Source: Alloalcanivorax mobilis (GTDB lineage Bacteria; Pseudomonadota; Gammaproteobacteria; Pseudomonadales; Alcanivoracaceae). Taken from it: DNA of 64,000 bases. Below, one piece after another: positions 46,317 through 55,426 of this stretch. Numbering within the stretch: the stretch's first letter is position 1; each line of letters opens with the position of its first letter. The stretch lies in the NCBI RefSeq assembly GCF_002864685.1, contig NZ_NMQZ01000017.1, positions 1 through 64,000 of the forward strand, in the 5' to 3' direction. Below the pieces are notes generated by a model. The model did no database searches and had not been told where the DNA came from. It was given only the letters and a program-made list of their open reading frames with translations. The position numbers and the translations under genes are program-made.

Positions 46317-46365
46317 CTGCGCCGCGCCCGGCCACTGGCCCTGGCGCGGCGCCGGGGAGATCACC

Positions 46366-46680
46366 ATGAGCGATCCGATGGCGGCACCGGAAGAAGTGCA
46401 TCTGCTGAGCGGTGGCGCCGCGCTGGAACTGCATTGGCAACACGGCCAGCGCAGCCGCATCGACAGCGATGTGCTGCGCGGCGCCTGTGGTTGCGCCGCC
46501 TGCCAGGCGTTGCGCCAGCGCGGCGAAACGGTGGCCGGCACCGGTGTCACCCTGACCGGCGCGGAGCTGGCCGGCGTCGGCGCGTTGCAGTTGTTTTTCT
46601 CCGATGGTCACAACCGGGGCCGCTATCCATGGCGGTATTTGCGCGATCTGGCCGAGCCGTCCGGAGCCGGCGGTGACTGA
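46366..46680 (+). CDS. DUF971 protein
   Basis: A 104-residue protein of the DUF971 (gamma-butyrobetaine hydroxylase N-terminal-like) family. It has LRGACGCAACQALRQ, with a CxCxxC-like metal-binding motif, and FSDGHNRGRYPWRYLRDL. DUF971 proteins are often beside Fe-S-related genes. A role in cluster handling or metal binding is possible. It overlaps the following transporter gene by eight bases. Confidence 0.85.
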   Translation: MSDPMAAPEEVHLLSGGAALELHWQHGQRSRIDSDVLRGACGCAACQALRQRGETVAGTGVTLTGAELAGVGALQLFFSDGHNRGRYPWRYLRDLAEPSGAGGD

Positions 46681-47677
46681 CGCCGGCGCGCACTCGCTGG
46701 CGCGGCGCCTGGGCGCACTGGGCCCGGGAGTGACGCTGTGTTTGCTGACCGCGCTGGCCGGCCAGTTTCTCGCCGAGCACTACGGTGGCCCGGCGCTGTT
46801 GATCGTGCTGTTACTGGGCTTTGTGTTTATTCCCCATCACGGCGAGCGCCGCGCCGAACCGGGCATCGCCTTTTGCTGCGGCCCGCTGTTGCGAATCGGT
46901 GTGGCGCTGCTGGGCGCGCGCATCAGCCTCGGCGAATTCCAGAACGTGTGGATACAGCCGGTAACGGTGGTCGCGGTGACGGTGCCCCTGGTGTTGGCGC
47001 TGGCGATCATCGTCGGTCGGGCGCTGGGTTTGCCGGCCGCCCAGAGTCTGGTGGTGGGCGCCTCGGTGGCGATCTGCGGCGTGGCCGCGGCGATGGCGGT
47101 GGCGGCGGCGCTGCCGCGTGAACGGCTGGAGGCGCGCGGCCTGATCAGCGTGGTGGTCAGTGTGCCGGCGCTGGGCACGGTGGCGCTGCTGGTCTACCCG
47201 GCGCTGGCCGGCGCGCTCGGCTTCGCCGATGGGCAGATCGGCGTGTTGCTGGGCGCCACCATCCACGATGTCGGGCAGGCGGCGGCGTCGGGGTATCTGA
47301 TTTCCGAGAACGCCGGCCACCTGAGCACGCTGACCAAGCTGCTACGGGTCAGCCTGCTGGTGCCACTGGTGATGGCGGTGGGCTGGGCGTTCCGGCGTGG
47401 TGACGGCGAGCGCATGCCGGCACCGCTGTTCTTGCTCGGCTTTGCCGCGTTGATGATGGCCAACAGCGCCGGCCTGCTGCCGGCGGCGCTCGGCGCGCTG
47501 ATTGCCCAGGCTTCGTTCTGGTGCCTGTTACTGACCATGGCGGCGCTCGGTTCGCGCACCTCGTTGCGTGAGCTGGCCGCCCAAGGGTGGCGCCCGGTGG
47601 CGTTGCTGGTGGGGTTGAGCCTGGCGCTTCTGGCCAGCGCCATGGCGCTGGTGGCGGCCCTGCCGGTGATCGCCTGA
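46673..47677 (+). CDS. YeiH-family transporter (putative sulfate exporter type)
   Basis: A 334-residue membrane protein with about nine to eleven helices. Family segments include LRIGVALLGARISLGEF, VVGASVAICGVAAAMAVAAAL and GATIHDVGQAAASGYLISE. YeiH proteins are named putative sulfate exporters, but their substrate is little tested. The start is GTG at 46673 behind GGAGCCGGC. Its presence suggests that the pathway makes an anion that must leave the cell; this is inference. Confidence 0.88.
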   Translation: MTDAGAHSLARRLGALGPGVTLCLLTALAGQFLAEHYGGPALLIVLLLGFVFIPHHGERRAEPGIAFCCGPLLRIGVALLGARISLGEFQNVWIQPVTVVAVTVPLVLALAIIVGRALGLPAAQSLVVGASVAICGVAAAMAVAAALPRERLEARGLISVVVSVPALGTVALLVYPALAGALGFADGQIGVLLGATIHDVGQAAASGYLISENAGHLSTLTKLLRVSLLVPLVMAVGWAFRRGDGERMPAPLFLLGFAALMMANSAGLLPAALGALIAQASFWCLLLTMAALGSRTSLRELAAQGWRPVALLVGLSLALLASAMALVAALPVIA

Positions 47678-47732
47678 GCGGCGCCGCCAAACCAACTGAT
47701 TTTTTTGCGTTGATAGACTGGAGGTAATACCG

Positions 47733-48509
47733 ATGGCAGCCCTAGGAAAGGAAAACGTACTGAGCGTGCACCACTGGAACGACACTCTGTTCAGCTTCCG
47801 CACCACCCGTGATCAGGCCCTGCGTTTCGAGAACGGCCACTTTGTGATGATCGGGCTGGAGCTGGAAGGCAAACCGCTGATGCGCGCCTACAGCATCGCC
47901 AGCGCCAATCACGAAGAGCATTTGGAATTTCTCAGCATCAAGGTGCCGGATGGTCCGCTCACGTCGCGCTTGCAACATCTTAAAGAAGGCGATGCGCTGA
48001 TCGTCAGCCGCAAGCCGGTGGGCACGCTGGTGGTGCACGATCTGAACGCGGGCCGGAACCTGTTCCTGCTCGGCACCGGCACCGGCCTGGCGCCGTTCAT
48101 GAGCATCATCAAGGACCCGGAAATCTACGAGCGCTTTGACAAGGTCGTGTTGGTGCACGGCGTGCGCTATGTCAGTGAGCTGGCTTACCACGACTACATC
48201 AGTGAAGCGCTGCACGAGCACGAATTTCTCGGTGATCTGATTCGCGACAAGCTGATTTACTACCCCACCGTGACCCGCGAACCGTTCCGCAATCAAGGCC
48301 GCATCACCACCCTGATCGAAAGCAACCGGCTCACCGATGACCTGGGCCTGGCGCCCCTTAACCCGGACACCGACCGGGTCATGCTCTGCGGCAGCCCGGC
48401 GATGCTCGACGAACTCACCACCATGCTCGACGCGCGTGGCTTCCAGGCCTCACCACATCAGGGCGAGACCGGTGATTATGTGATTGAGCGGGCGTTTGTG
48501 GAGCAGTAG
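47733..48509 (+). CDS. fpr: ferredoxin--NADP reductase
   Basis: A 258-residue FAD enzyme of the bacterial Fpr type with the FAD motif RAYSIASAN (about 51-59), GTGTGLAPFMSII for NADP binding (about 113-125) and LCGSPAMLDE. The C-terminus ends in VIERAFVEQ. It can pass electrons between NADPH and ferredoxin. Its position after two ferredoxin genes supports a chain NADPH - Fpr - ferredoxin - AprA/AprB-like enzyme. A housekeeping copy may exist elsewhere. Confidence 0.93.
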   Translation: MAALGKENVLSVHHWNDTLFSFRTTRDQALRFENGHFVMIGLELEGKPLMRAYSIASANHEEHLEFLSIKVPDGPLTSRLQHLKEGDALIVSRKPVGTLVVHDLNAGRNLFLLGTGTGLAPFMSIIKDPEIYERFDKVVLVHGVRYVSELAYHDYISEALHEHEFLGDLIRDKLIYYPTVTREPFRNQGRITTLIESNRLTDDLGLAPLNPDTDRVMLCGSPAMLDELTTMLDARGFQASPHQGETGDYVIERAFVEQ

Positions 48510-48513
48510 GGGA

Positions 48514-48664
48514 GGCCGCCGGACGCCGGACGCTAAACCCGAGACGGCGGAATATGGAGTGTTTCCTGTCGGTATGCCGGGAGCCCGCAGGAAACACTCC
48601 GATCATCTCAGCACAGGGTTAAGCGTCTGGCGTCTGGCGTCCGGCGTCTAGCATCTAGCATCAA
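48514..48664. repeat. inverted heptamer arms with central hairpin
   Basis: GGCCGCC/GGACGCC/GGACGCT units (48514-48534) face GCGTCTG x2, GCGTCCG, GCGTCTA, GCATCTA and GCATCAA (48623-48664). The centre holds a perfect 13-bp hairpin (48556-48568 with 48588-48600). It separates two convergent genes and overlaps the end of the porin gene. Confidence 0.9.
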
Positions 48665-49887
48665 AACACATACTGCATCTGTGGGCGGATTTCGGTGAAG
48701 CGGGCGTCGGCCTGTTCGGCGCCGATCACGCCGATCCTGAGGCGGAAACTCAGGCCTTTCAAATTGCCGGCGAAAGCGTAGGTAATGTCCAGATCGGTTT
48801 CGTCGGTGTCCACGGCGCCCAGGCGCTGGTATTGAGCGTAGCTGATCTGCGTGCTCCATTGGCTGCCGAAGCGGCGTTGCAGAGTGACTTTGTAGGCGTC
48901 GCCGGGGGCGCTGTTTTCCAGGGTCTGCGTCATCGAGTTGGTGAACAGCGGTCCGGAGGAATAGTTGAAGGGAGCGGGCAGGGCGCCACCGCCGTAGCTG
49001 TCCCGGTCTTCCAGGAAATGGTTCCAGGCCAGGGCCAGGGTGAATGGACCGCGAGCGGCGGACAGTTTCACGCCGGCGCCGCGGGCGTTGACGTCGTCGA
49101 GCAGATTGTCGCCATTGTCTTCGGCGTACAGCAGTTGCGCGGCCAGGGTGGGCGCGAAGCCGAGCAGCTCGCCGATCGGCCGATCCGCCTGAGCGTAATA
49201 GAGGTTGAACAGATCCGGCATGGAAAACGCCCAGCCCTGCCAGGCAGTACGCCCGGGCTGGTAGCGGGCGCCGGCGATCCAGGCGCCCTGGTCGCTGTCG
49301 GCGGCAACGCCGAAGCGGTCCAGGGCAAACTGGCTGACACGCTGGAAATCGTCGTCCGGCCGGCTTTTGATGCGCCGCAGGTAGTAACCGGAGAGCGTCA
49401 GACCCTCGACGCTGGTGTTGGTGAACGCCAGTGCTTCGAAAGTGACCGGGATCAAAAAGCCATCCGAGGGGTTGGCGAACGGCGTGTCCAGTTGCTGGCG
49501 CCCGAAGCGCAGGCGGTTGTCGCGGTTGGCGTATTGCAGCCAGGCCTCGCCAAGCACATCGGCGTTCTCCGGCAGGTTGGCGTTGCGCTTGGCGGGGTCG
49601 TCGTTCTGTAGTCCCAGGCCGTTGGACGCATAGAAAGTGCCGCCGGCGGAGACGCCCGCCCAGGGCGCGGTTTCGGCGTGCAGGCTGGCGCCCACGGCGA
49701 AGGTGTTCAGGGTATCGCCCTGTTCCGGCGCTTTGACGTTGTGGTAGGCGCGCAGGGTGCCGCTGACGCTGCCGTTCTCGAACGCGTCCCGCAGGTTATC
49801 CACCTGTTCGGCGGGCGCGGCGGCGGCGATGCCGTTCAGTGCCGTCAGGCCGGCGAGCAGGCCGGGTAAAAAAACAGGGTGTTTCAT
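48661..49887 (-). CDS. OprD-like outer-membrane porin
   Basis: A 408-residue porin with a signal peptide (about residues 1-24). The OprD/OprE-like start EQVDNLRDAFENGSVSGTLRAYHN is followed by RFGRQQLDTPFANPSDGFLIP and a terminal phenylalanine (MQYVF). Such porins let small anions or aromatic acids cross the outer membrane. Its promoter region has the same sigma54 and upstream-motif architecture as the two binding-protein genes, so it is probably the outer-membrane entry for the same compound. It is divergent from a LysR gene. Confidence 0.88.
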   Translation of the reverse strand: MKHPVFLPGLLAGLTALNGIAAAAPAEQVDNLRDAFENGSVSGTLRAYHNVKAPEQGDTLNTFAVGASLHAETAPWAGVSAGGTFYASNGLGLQNDDPAKRNANLPENADVLGEAWLQYANRDNRLRFGRQQLDTPFANPSDGFLIPVTFEALAFTNTSVEGLTLSGYYLRRIKSRPDDDFQRVSQFALDRFGVAADSDQGAWIAGARYQPGRTAWQGWAFSMPDLFNLYYAQADRPIGELLGFAPTLAAQLLYAEDNGDNLLDDVNARGAGVKLSAARGPFTLALAWNHFLEDRDSYGGGALPAPFNYSSGPLFTNSMTQTLENSAPGDAYKVTLQRRFGSQWSTQISYAQYQRLGAVDTDETDLDITYAFAGNLKGLSFRLRIGVIGAEQADARFTEIRPQMQYVF

Positions 49888-49943
49888 GGTCGCTTCCTCG
49901 TCACGAAGTTGTCTTAATCGGCGAATAAATCGGGGAAGACAGA

Positions 49944-49959
49944 CGCAGGCGCCGTACCA
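49944..49959 (-). promoter_or_regulatory. sigma54-like promoter of the porin
   Basis: On the minus strand TGGTACGGCGCCTGCG has GG and GC ten bases apart. The flanking GCTGG is shared with the other two promoters. No CTTGT-N4-ACAAG palindrome follows. Confidence 0.65.
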
Positions 49960-50116
49960 GCGATGGGGAGAATCCCGCCGGCGCTTGTTTTAAAGGGGTG
50001 GCAACACATCAGTGGAGGATCGTCTGAAATCGGCCGGCGGCGCGGTATGCCTCGTGCTGGGGCACGCGCCGCCGCATCGGCCTGAAATCGGCGCAGCGTC
50101 GGCGACGGTGTTCAGG

Positions 50117-50130
50117 ACAACTAGAACAAG
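50117..50130 (-). promoter_or_regulatory. upstream activator motif 3 (CTTGTTCTAGTTGT)
   Basis: Exact minus-strand copy of the 14-mer, 171 bases upstream of the porin -24 element. It is also upstream of the LysR gene in the other direction. Confidence 0.75.
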
Positions 50131-50142
50131 CGGGGGGGCGTT

Positions 50143-50170
50143 TTCACGCGGCACGCAGCACGCGGCACGC
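50143..50170. repeat. heptamer array GGCACGC/AGCACGC
   Basis: Three 7-bp units (GGCACGC, AGCACGC, GGCACGC) with a partial unit in front. Confidence 0.75.
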
Positions 50171-50322
50171 AAAACCCACGGCGGGTTCGCTGCTCTTGAA
50201 GACATGACCGGATGGGCGGGGCCGGGCGACCGGCAGCCGCGGCGATCAGGGTGTTTTCCTGCGGTTTCCCAAGCGCTGCTATACTGCCGGCATTCATGGA
50301 CCCTGTGACCGGCGACGATGCG

Positions 50323-51276
50323 ATGAACAACCTGGCCAGCGCGGATCTCAACCTGCTTAAGTATCTGGACGTTCTGCTGCGCGAGAAGAACGTCACCCGG
50401 GCCGCCGAGCAGCTCGGCATTACCCAGCCGGCGATGAGCAACAGCCTGAAGCGGCTGCGGCATTTATTCGGCGACCCGTTGCTGATCCGCACCAGCGAAG
50501 GCATGACCGCCACCGATCGCGCCATGGAGTTGCAGCCCCTGGTGCGTCAGTTGATGGCGCAGGCGGAATCCTTGTTCACCCCGGAAGACGAATTCCGCCC
50601 GGCGGAGAGCCGCCGGGTGTTTCGCATCATGACCAGCGATTACGCCGAGGGCACGCTGGTGCCGCACATCGTGCGCCGGTTGCGCGAGGAAGCGCCGGAC
50701 GTGGTGCTGGATTTCGTGACTCCCTCGGACGTCAGCTACCCGGACATGGAGCAGGGCCGGGTGGACATGGCGGTGAACCGCTTCAACGAAATTCCCGGCT
50801 CGTTCCACCAGGTGACGTTGTGGCGCGACGCGTTCTCTTGCCTGCTCAATCGCGACAACCCCATCGCCATCAACTTCGACCTGGACAGCTATTTGTCCGC
50901 CCAACACATCTGGGTGTCGAAGACCGGTTTCGGTGTCGGCTTTGGCATGAACCCGGAGAAACTGGGCGGGCTGGGCTGGATCGACCACGCCCTTCAGCAA
51001 CTTGGGCGCACCCGGAAAATCAGCATTTTTACCCGCCACTATCAAATGCCGGCGTTGCTGGCAATGAACAACGACCTGGTCGCCACCCTGCCCAGCCGGG
51101 TGGCGCGCATGCAAGCGCAAAACCCGCGCCTGGTGATCAAATCGCCGCCGTTCGAGATTCCCGAGTTTGAATTGAAAATGGCCTGGTCACCGCTGCTGCA
51201 CCACAACGCCGCCCACCGCTGGCTGCGCCGTCTGATACAAGAGGAAGCGGAACGGATACTGGCGGAAGATCCTTGA
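50323..51276 (+). CDS. LysR-family regulator (NodD/NahR-like)
   Basis: A 317-residue regulator with an N-terminal helix-turn-helix (NVTRAAEQLGITQPAMSNSLKRLRHLFGDPLLIR, about 23-56). Its ligand domain resembles the NodD/NahR/LeuO branch (RVFRIMTSDYAEGTLVPHIV). An ATG at 50296 is also in frame. It is divergent from the sigma54-controlled porin and may regulate it, or the neighbouring operon. Its inducer is unknown. Confidence 0.88.
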   Translation: MNNLASADLNLLKYLDVLLREKNVTRAAEQLGITQPAMSNSLKRLRHLFGDPLLIRTSEGMTATDRAMELQPLVRQLMAQAESLFTPEDEFRPAESRRVFRIMTSDYAEGTLVPHIVRRLREEAPDVVLDFVTPSDVSYPDMEQGRVDMAVNRFNEIPGSFHQVTLWRDAFSCLLNRDNPIAINFDLDSYLSAQHIWVSKTGFGVGFGMNPEKLGGLGWIDHALQQLGRTRKISIFTRHYQMPALLAMNNDLVATLPSRVARMQAQNPRLVIKSPPFEIPEFELKMAWSPLLHHNAAHRWLRRLIQEEAERILAEDP

Positions 51277-51281
51277 AAAAG

Positions 51282-51406
51282 AGTTAAAAGTTAAAAGTTA
51301 AAAGTTAAAAACACGGCGCACACCACGGTTCCTGTCAACGCGGGCAGGGCTTCGCACCGCGCGAGGCGACCGGTCGCGTTTCAACTTTTAACCTGTAACT
51401 TTCAAC
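51282..51406. repeat. inverted heptamer arms (AGTTAAA x4)
   Basis: Four exact AGTTAAA units (51282-51309) face TTTCAACTTTTAACCTGTAAC-type units (51379-51406). The arrangement is the same as at 18214-18303 and again lies between two convergent genes. Confidence 0.9.
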
Positions 51407-51410
51407 GCTT

Positions 51411-52328
51411 TTATAAATTCAACACCGAATTTCCCGTTAACCAGCCACCCTGGCTGCGGCCTGGGTTGTTTTCGCCGGCGTTGGCGATGGCGCCTTTGCC
51501 GACGCCTTCGAAGGCGCGCACGCGAAATTGTTTGCCGGGGGCTTCTCGGGCCAATTGCTCGGCGATGTGTTCGGCGAGCCGTTCCACGGTGGTGTCGGTG
51601 TCCACCAGGTAGCAGTGATCCTCGGGGATCACCAGTTCGAAGTGGCCCTGCGGCGCGTCGTAACGGAAGCGGTGATGGGGCACTTCATCCACGTAGTAGG
51701 TGCCTTCCAGGTCGTCCCGGGAACCGATGTAGATGTCTTCCCAGCGGTCCGCCCAGAGCTTTTCCCAGTAGCGGCTGCGGCGGTCGTTCTCGAAAATCTG
51801 AATGCCGGAGCGGTGGCCGTGGGCGATGCGCTGGCAGTTGCCGTCGTGTTTTTTCAGGCCATGGGAGTAGTGATAGAACGGCGCGGTGCCGGTGGCCTCT
51901 TCACGCAGGCGCACCTGAATGTCGGTGACGTTGTCCGGCAGCAAGGCGCGGATCTTCTCGATCAGATAACGGGTGACCCCGGCCTTGGAAATCTCCAGGC
52001 CCGGCAGGGCGAGCAGGCTGCTGGCCGGGGCCAGCAGACGGATTTCGCCGCCCGGATAACGCCACTCCAGGCTGTGCTGATCGTTGTCGCGCTGGCGCAG
52101 TGTCAGCACCTCGCTGTCCGCCGGGATCAGCAGGCGGTGATCGACCTCGTCGTCGACGGTGCGCTTCACGCCTTTCTTGATATGACCGAAATCGAACACC
52201 ATGCCCTGGGCGTCGAGGTCGCCGGAGAGTTCAAGATCCACAATCCAGGATTCGCCCACCATGCCGCGTTTGGCGTGCAGGTAGGAAAAATCCACCACGG
52301 TCAGGTTTTCAACAAAGAGGGTGGCCAT
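51411..52328 (-). CDS. 6-carboxytetrahydropterin synthase-like protein, double-length
   Basis: A 305-residue protein with two 6-pyruvoyl-tetrahydropterin-synthase-like halves. The C-terminal half has the zinc-type pattern HYSHGL, CQRIAHGHR and an HCYLVDTDTTVERL segment, while the N-terminal half (VENLTVVDFSYLH, MVFDFGHIKKG) keeps fewer ligands. Standard QueD is about 120-150 residues, so this looks like a fusion or duplication with one active half. Reaction and pathway (queuosine or another pterin) remain open. It stands alone. Confidence 0.75.
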   Translation of the reverse strand: MATLFVENLTVVDFSYLHAKRGMVGESWIVDLELSGDLDAQGMVFDFGHIKKGVKRTVDDEVDHRLLIPADSEVLTLRQRDNDQHSLEWRYPGGEIRLLAPASSLLALPGLEISKAGVTRYLIEKIRALLPDNVTDIQVRLREEATGTAPFYHYSHGLKKHDGNCQRIAHGHRSGIQIFENDRRSRYWEKLWADRWEDIYIGSRDDLEGTYYVDEVPHHRFRYDAPQGHFELVIPEDHCYLVDTDTTVERLAEHIAEQLAREAPGKQFRVRAFEGVGKGAIANAGENNPGRSQGGWLTGNSVLNL

Positions 52329-52977
<649 letters not shown>

Positions 52978-53113
52978 GTGGCGTGACACCCGGCTGGCGC
53001 CGTCAGCGGCACCGCCGGTTGACGGGCGGGGAACTCCCGCCGATTCCATGACTCTCTACATCAGCCGGTCGGTTCCCGCCACCGGCCCCATGACAATAAA
53101 AAAGGAGAACACC

Positions 53114-53512
53114 ATGAAGCGGATTGTGTTTGCTCTGCCCCTGCTCGCATTCGCCGGCCTGGCCCTGGCGGTGCCGCCCAAGGACCCGAAAGTGATTCAC
53201 GGCATGATGGATGAGCTGCGTGAGTTGCACGACGCCGGGATCGCGTTGCATAAGGACCTGGACCCGGCAAAAAAAGCCGAGCTGAAAACCTGCCAGGAGA
53301 AACACGCCGACCTGCCGGAGCAGGCGCGCACCCTGCGTGAACGTGCCGCCAAACTGCCGGTGCTGGCGTACCGGGTCAATTTGACCATGGCCGCCAACGA
53401 CGCTGTCGCCTGCGTGGCCTGCGACACCGACGGCAGTGCCTGCGATTCGATTCCCGGCGCTTTGCAGCGGGTGCAGAAACAATTGGATGCCCCGCAAACA
53501 CCCAAACAATAG
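53114..53512 (+). CDS. small exported protein, unknown
   Basis: A 132-residue protein with a signal peptide (MKRIVFALPLLAFAGLALA). The mature part is charged, and a Cys motif (AVACVACDTDGSACDSI) near the C-terminus could form disulfides or bind metal. The ribosome site AAAGGAGAAC is strong. No family recognised. Confidence 0.75.
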   Translation: MKRIVFALPLLAFAGLALAVPPKDPKVIHGMMDELRELHDAGIALHKDLDPAKKAELKTCQEKHADLPEQARTLRERAAKLPVLAYRVNLTMAANDAVACVACDTDGSACDSIPGALQRVQKQLDAPQTPKQ

Positions 53513-53549
53513 CGCGCGCGGATAACCCCACGGCAGGCGGCGGTCGCGT

Positions 53550-54176
53550 CTATCGTGGGTGGGGTTGCAGCAACAGCGCCTCGAGCATCACGGAGATCCG
53601 AGCCACCTCCTCATCGCTGGGCGCGTCCCGTTCCAGCAGCACGGCGTAGCGCCGCGCCCCCCATACCGTCCACACCAGCGTCGGCACCACTTGCGCGTTC
53701 CTCGCCGGTAAATCCGGCCAGGCCGCCAGCCGTTGTGTCCACGCTTCGCACAGCAATTGGAACGCTCGACGGTGATGGCCGGTGTTGGCGATCTGGCCTT
53801 CCATGGCCAGCATGGTGGCGTCGAAATAGGGCGCCTGGCCGTCCTGATCCAGGGTGATCGCCACCAGCCGTCGTAGCCGTTCGCGCCAGGCCCCGGGCGC
53901 GCTGTCCGCTTCGTGCAGTCGTTGGCACAAGTCTTCCAGGCAATGGCGCACGTAGCCGGCCAGCAGGGCGTCCCGATTGGGGAAATAATCGTACAGAGTG
54001 CCCACGGCGTAGCCGCTCTCTTCGGCGATGGCGCGGGTGGTCGCCGCCGCCGGGCCGTCGCGGCGCCAAATCCGAACAAAACCGTCGTAAAGCGCCTGCA
54101 CGGTGAACAGGGCCCGCGCCTGGGAGGGGCGCTTATGGGGGCGCGGCAGGGGTTTGCGGGAAGCGGGTGTGCGCAT
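53550..54176 (-). CDS. TetR-family regulator
   Basis: A 208-residue regulator. The TetR helix-turn-helix is near residues 40-65 (ATTRAIAEESGYAVGTLYDYFPNRDALLAGYV). The C-terminal ligand domain is not assignable. The ATG at 54176 gives the common basic N-terminus. It is divergent from the DUF2855 gene 82 bases away, which it probably represses. Confidence 0.88.
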   Translation of the reverse strand: MRTPASRKPLPRPHKRPSQARALFTVQALYDGFVRIWRRDGPAAATTRAIAEESGYAVGTLYDYFPNRDALLAGYVRHCLEDLCQRLHEADSAPGAWRERLRRLVAITLDQDGQAPYFDATMLAMEGQIANTGHHRRAFQLLCEAWTQRLAAWPDLPARNAQVVPTLVWTVWGARRYAVLLERDAPSDEEVARISVMLEALLLQPHPR

Positions 54177-54258
54177 GGCGGAATCCGAACCCGGACAGCC
54201 GCCCGGGTTGTTAACTTGTGGGGACGATAACGAATCCACTCGAACCTTGGAGTTTAGC

Positions 54259-55368
54259 ATGTCCCAGTCCGTCTCTCTGACCCGCTTGCTTACCGACAAG
54301 AACGACCTTGGCCATACTCGCGTCGAGCAGTGTGAACTGCCCGCCGCGCCGGCGCGCGGCGAAGCCATTCTCCGTGTCGACACCTTCGCACTGACCACCA
54401 ACAACATTACCTACGCGGCATTCGGTGACGCCATGCGCTATTGGGATTTCTTTCCCACCGGCCAGCCGGGCTGGGGGCAGATGCCGGTGTGGGGGTTCGC
54501 CACGGTGAGCACCTCCACGGTGGCCGGCATCGAGCCGGGCGAGCGGTTTTACGGTTATTTCCCGATCGCCAGCCAGTTGCGGGTGCGGCCCGGCCGGCTC
54601 AGCGAACGCGGCTTCTACGACATGTCCGAGCACCGCCGCGAGCTGCCTTCGCCCTACAATCAATACACCCGTTGCGCCACCGACGGCGCCTACGTGCCGG
54701 AACTGGCGGATTTCCAGATGCTGCTGCGCCCGCTGTTCTTTACCTCCTACATGCTGGCCGACTTTCTTGCCGACAACGCCTTTTTCGGCGCCGCTCAGAT
54801 CGTCATTTCCAGTGCCTCCAGCAAAACCGCCTACGGCACCGCCTTCGCCCTGCGGGAGCACGGCGCGGCGCCCACCGTGATCGCGCTCACCTCCGGGCAT
54901 CACCGCGATTACGTGAGCGGGCTGGGCCTGTACGACCGGATCGCCGACTACCATGAGCTGGATACGCTGGCCGCCGATATCCCCACCTTGTACGTGGATT
55001 TTTCCGGCAACGACGCCCTGCGCCGCCAGATCCACGCGCATTTCGCCAGCGCCCTGACCTACGACTGCTACGCTGGCTCCGCCACCAACACCGATTTTCT
55101 CACCACCGGTTACCGTTACCAGCCGGAACCGAAGCTGTATTTCGCGCCGGTACAGATTCGTAAGCGCAACATCGATTGGGGGCCGGCGGTACTGGCGGAG
55201 CGCTTTGGCGCGGCCCAGCGGCGTTTTCTCGCCGCCGTGGCGGACTCTCGAAACGGCTGGATGACGCTGATCGAACACCACGGCTACTCGGCGGCGGGGC
55301 AGGTGATCCGCGCCTTGCATGACGATGGCGGGGCACCCCGGGAGGGCCATGTGGTGCGCCTGCGCTGA
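54259..55368 (+). CDS. DUF2855-family protein
   Basis: A 369-residue protein of the DUF2855 family, distantly related to medium-chain dehydrogenases. It has TNNITYAAFGDAMRYWDFFP, WGFATV and a Rossmann-like IVISSASSKTAYGTAFAL segment. The catalytic zinc site of alcohol dehydrogenases is not seen. Its reaction is unknown. A divergent TetR gene suggests induction by a small, perhaps toxic, molecule. Ribosome site TTGGAG. Confidence 0.88.
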   Translation: MSQSVSLTRLLTDKNDLGHTRVEQCELPAAPARGEAILRVDTFALTTNNITYAAFGDAMRYWDFFPTGQPGWGQMPVWGFATVSTSTVAGIEPGERFYGYFPIASQLRVRPGRLSERGFYDMSEHRRELPSPYNQYTRCATDGAYVPELADFQMLLRPLFFTSYMLADFLADNAFFGAAQIVISSASSKTAYGTAFALREHGAAPTVIALTSGHHRDYVSGLGLYDRIADYHELDTLAADIPTLYVDFSGNDALRRQIHAHFASALTYDCYAGSATNTDFLTTGYRYQPEPKLYFAPVQIRKRNIDWGPAVLAERFGAAQRRFLAAVADSRNGWMTLIEHHGYSAAGQVIRALHDDGGAPREGHVVRLR

Positions 55369-55426
55369 CGTTACGGGGCCTCTTTCCGGTATGCTCAAGA
55401 ACCGGCATTGGCGAGCAGGAGCAAGC

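Larger units (their letters stand above)
50050..50322. other. divergent intergenic region porin / LysR
   Basis: Besides the activator motif and a heptamer array, no gene is visible. The LysR promoter and its operator should be in the right part. Confidence 0.4.
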
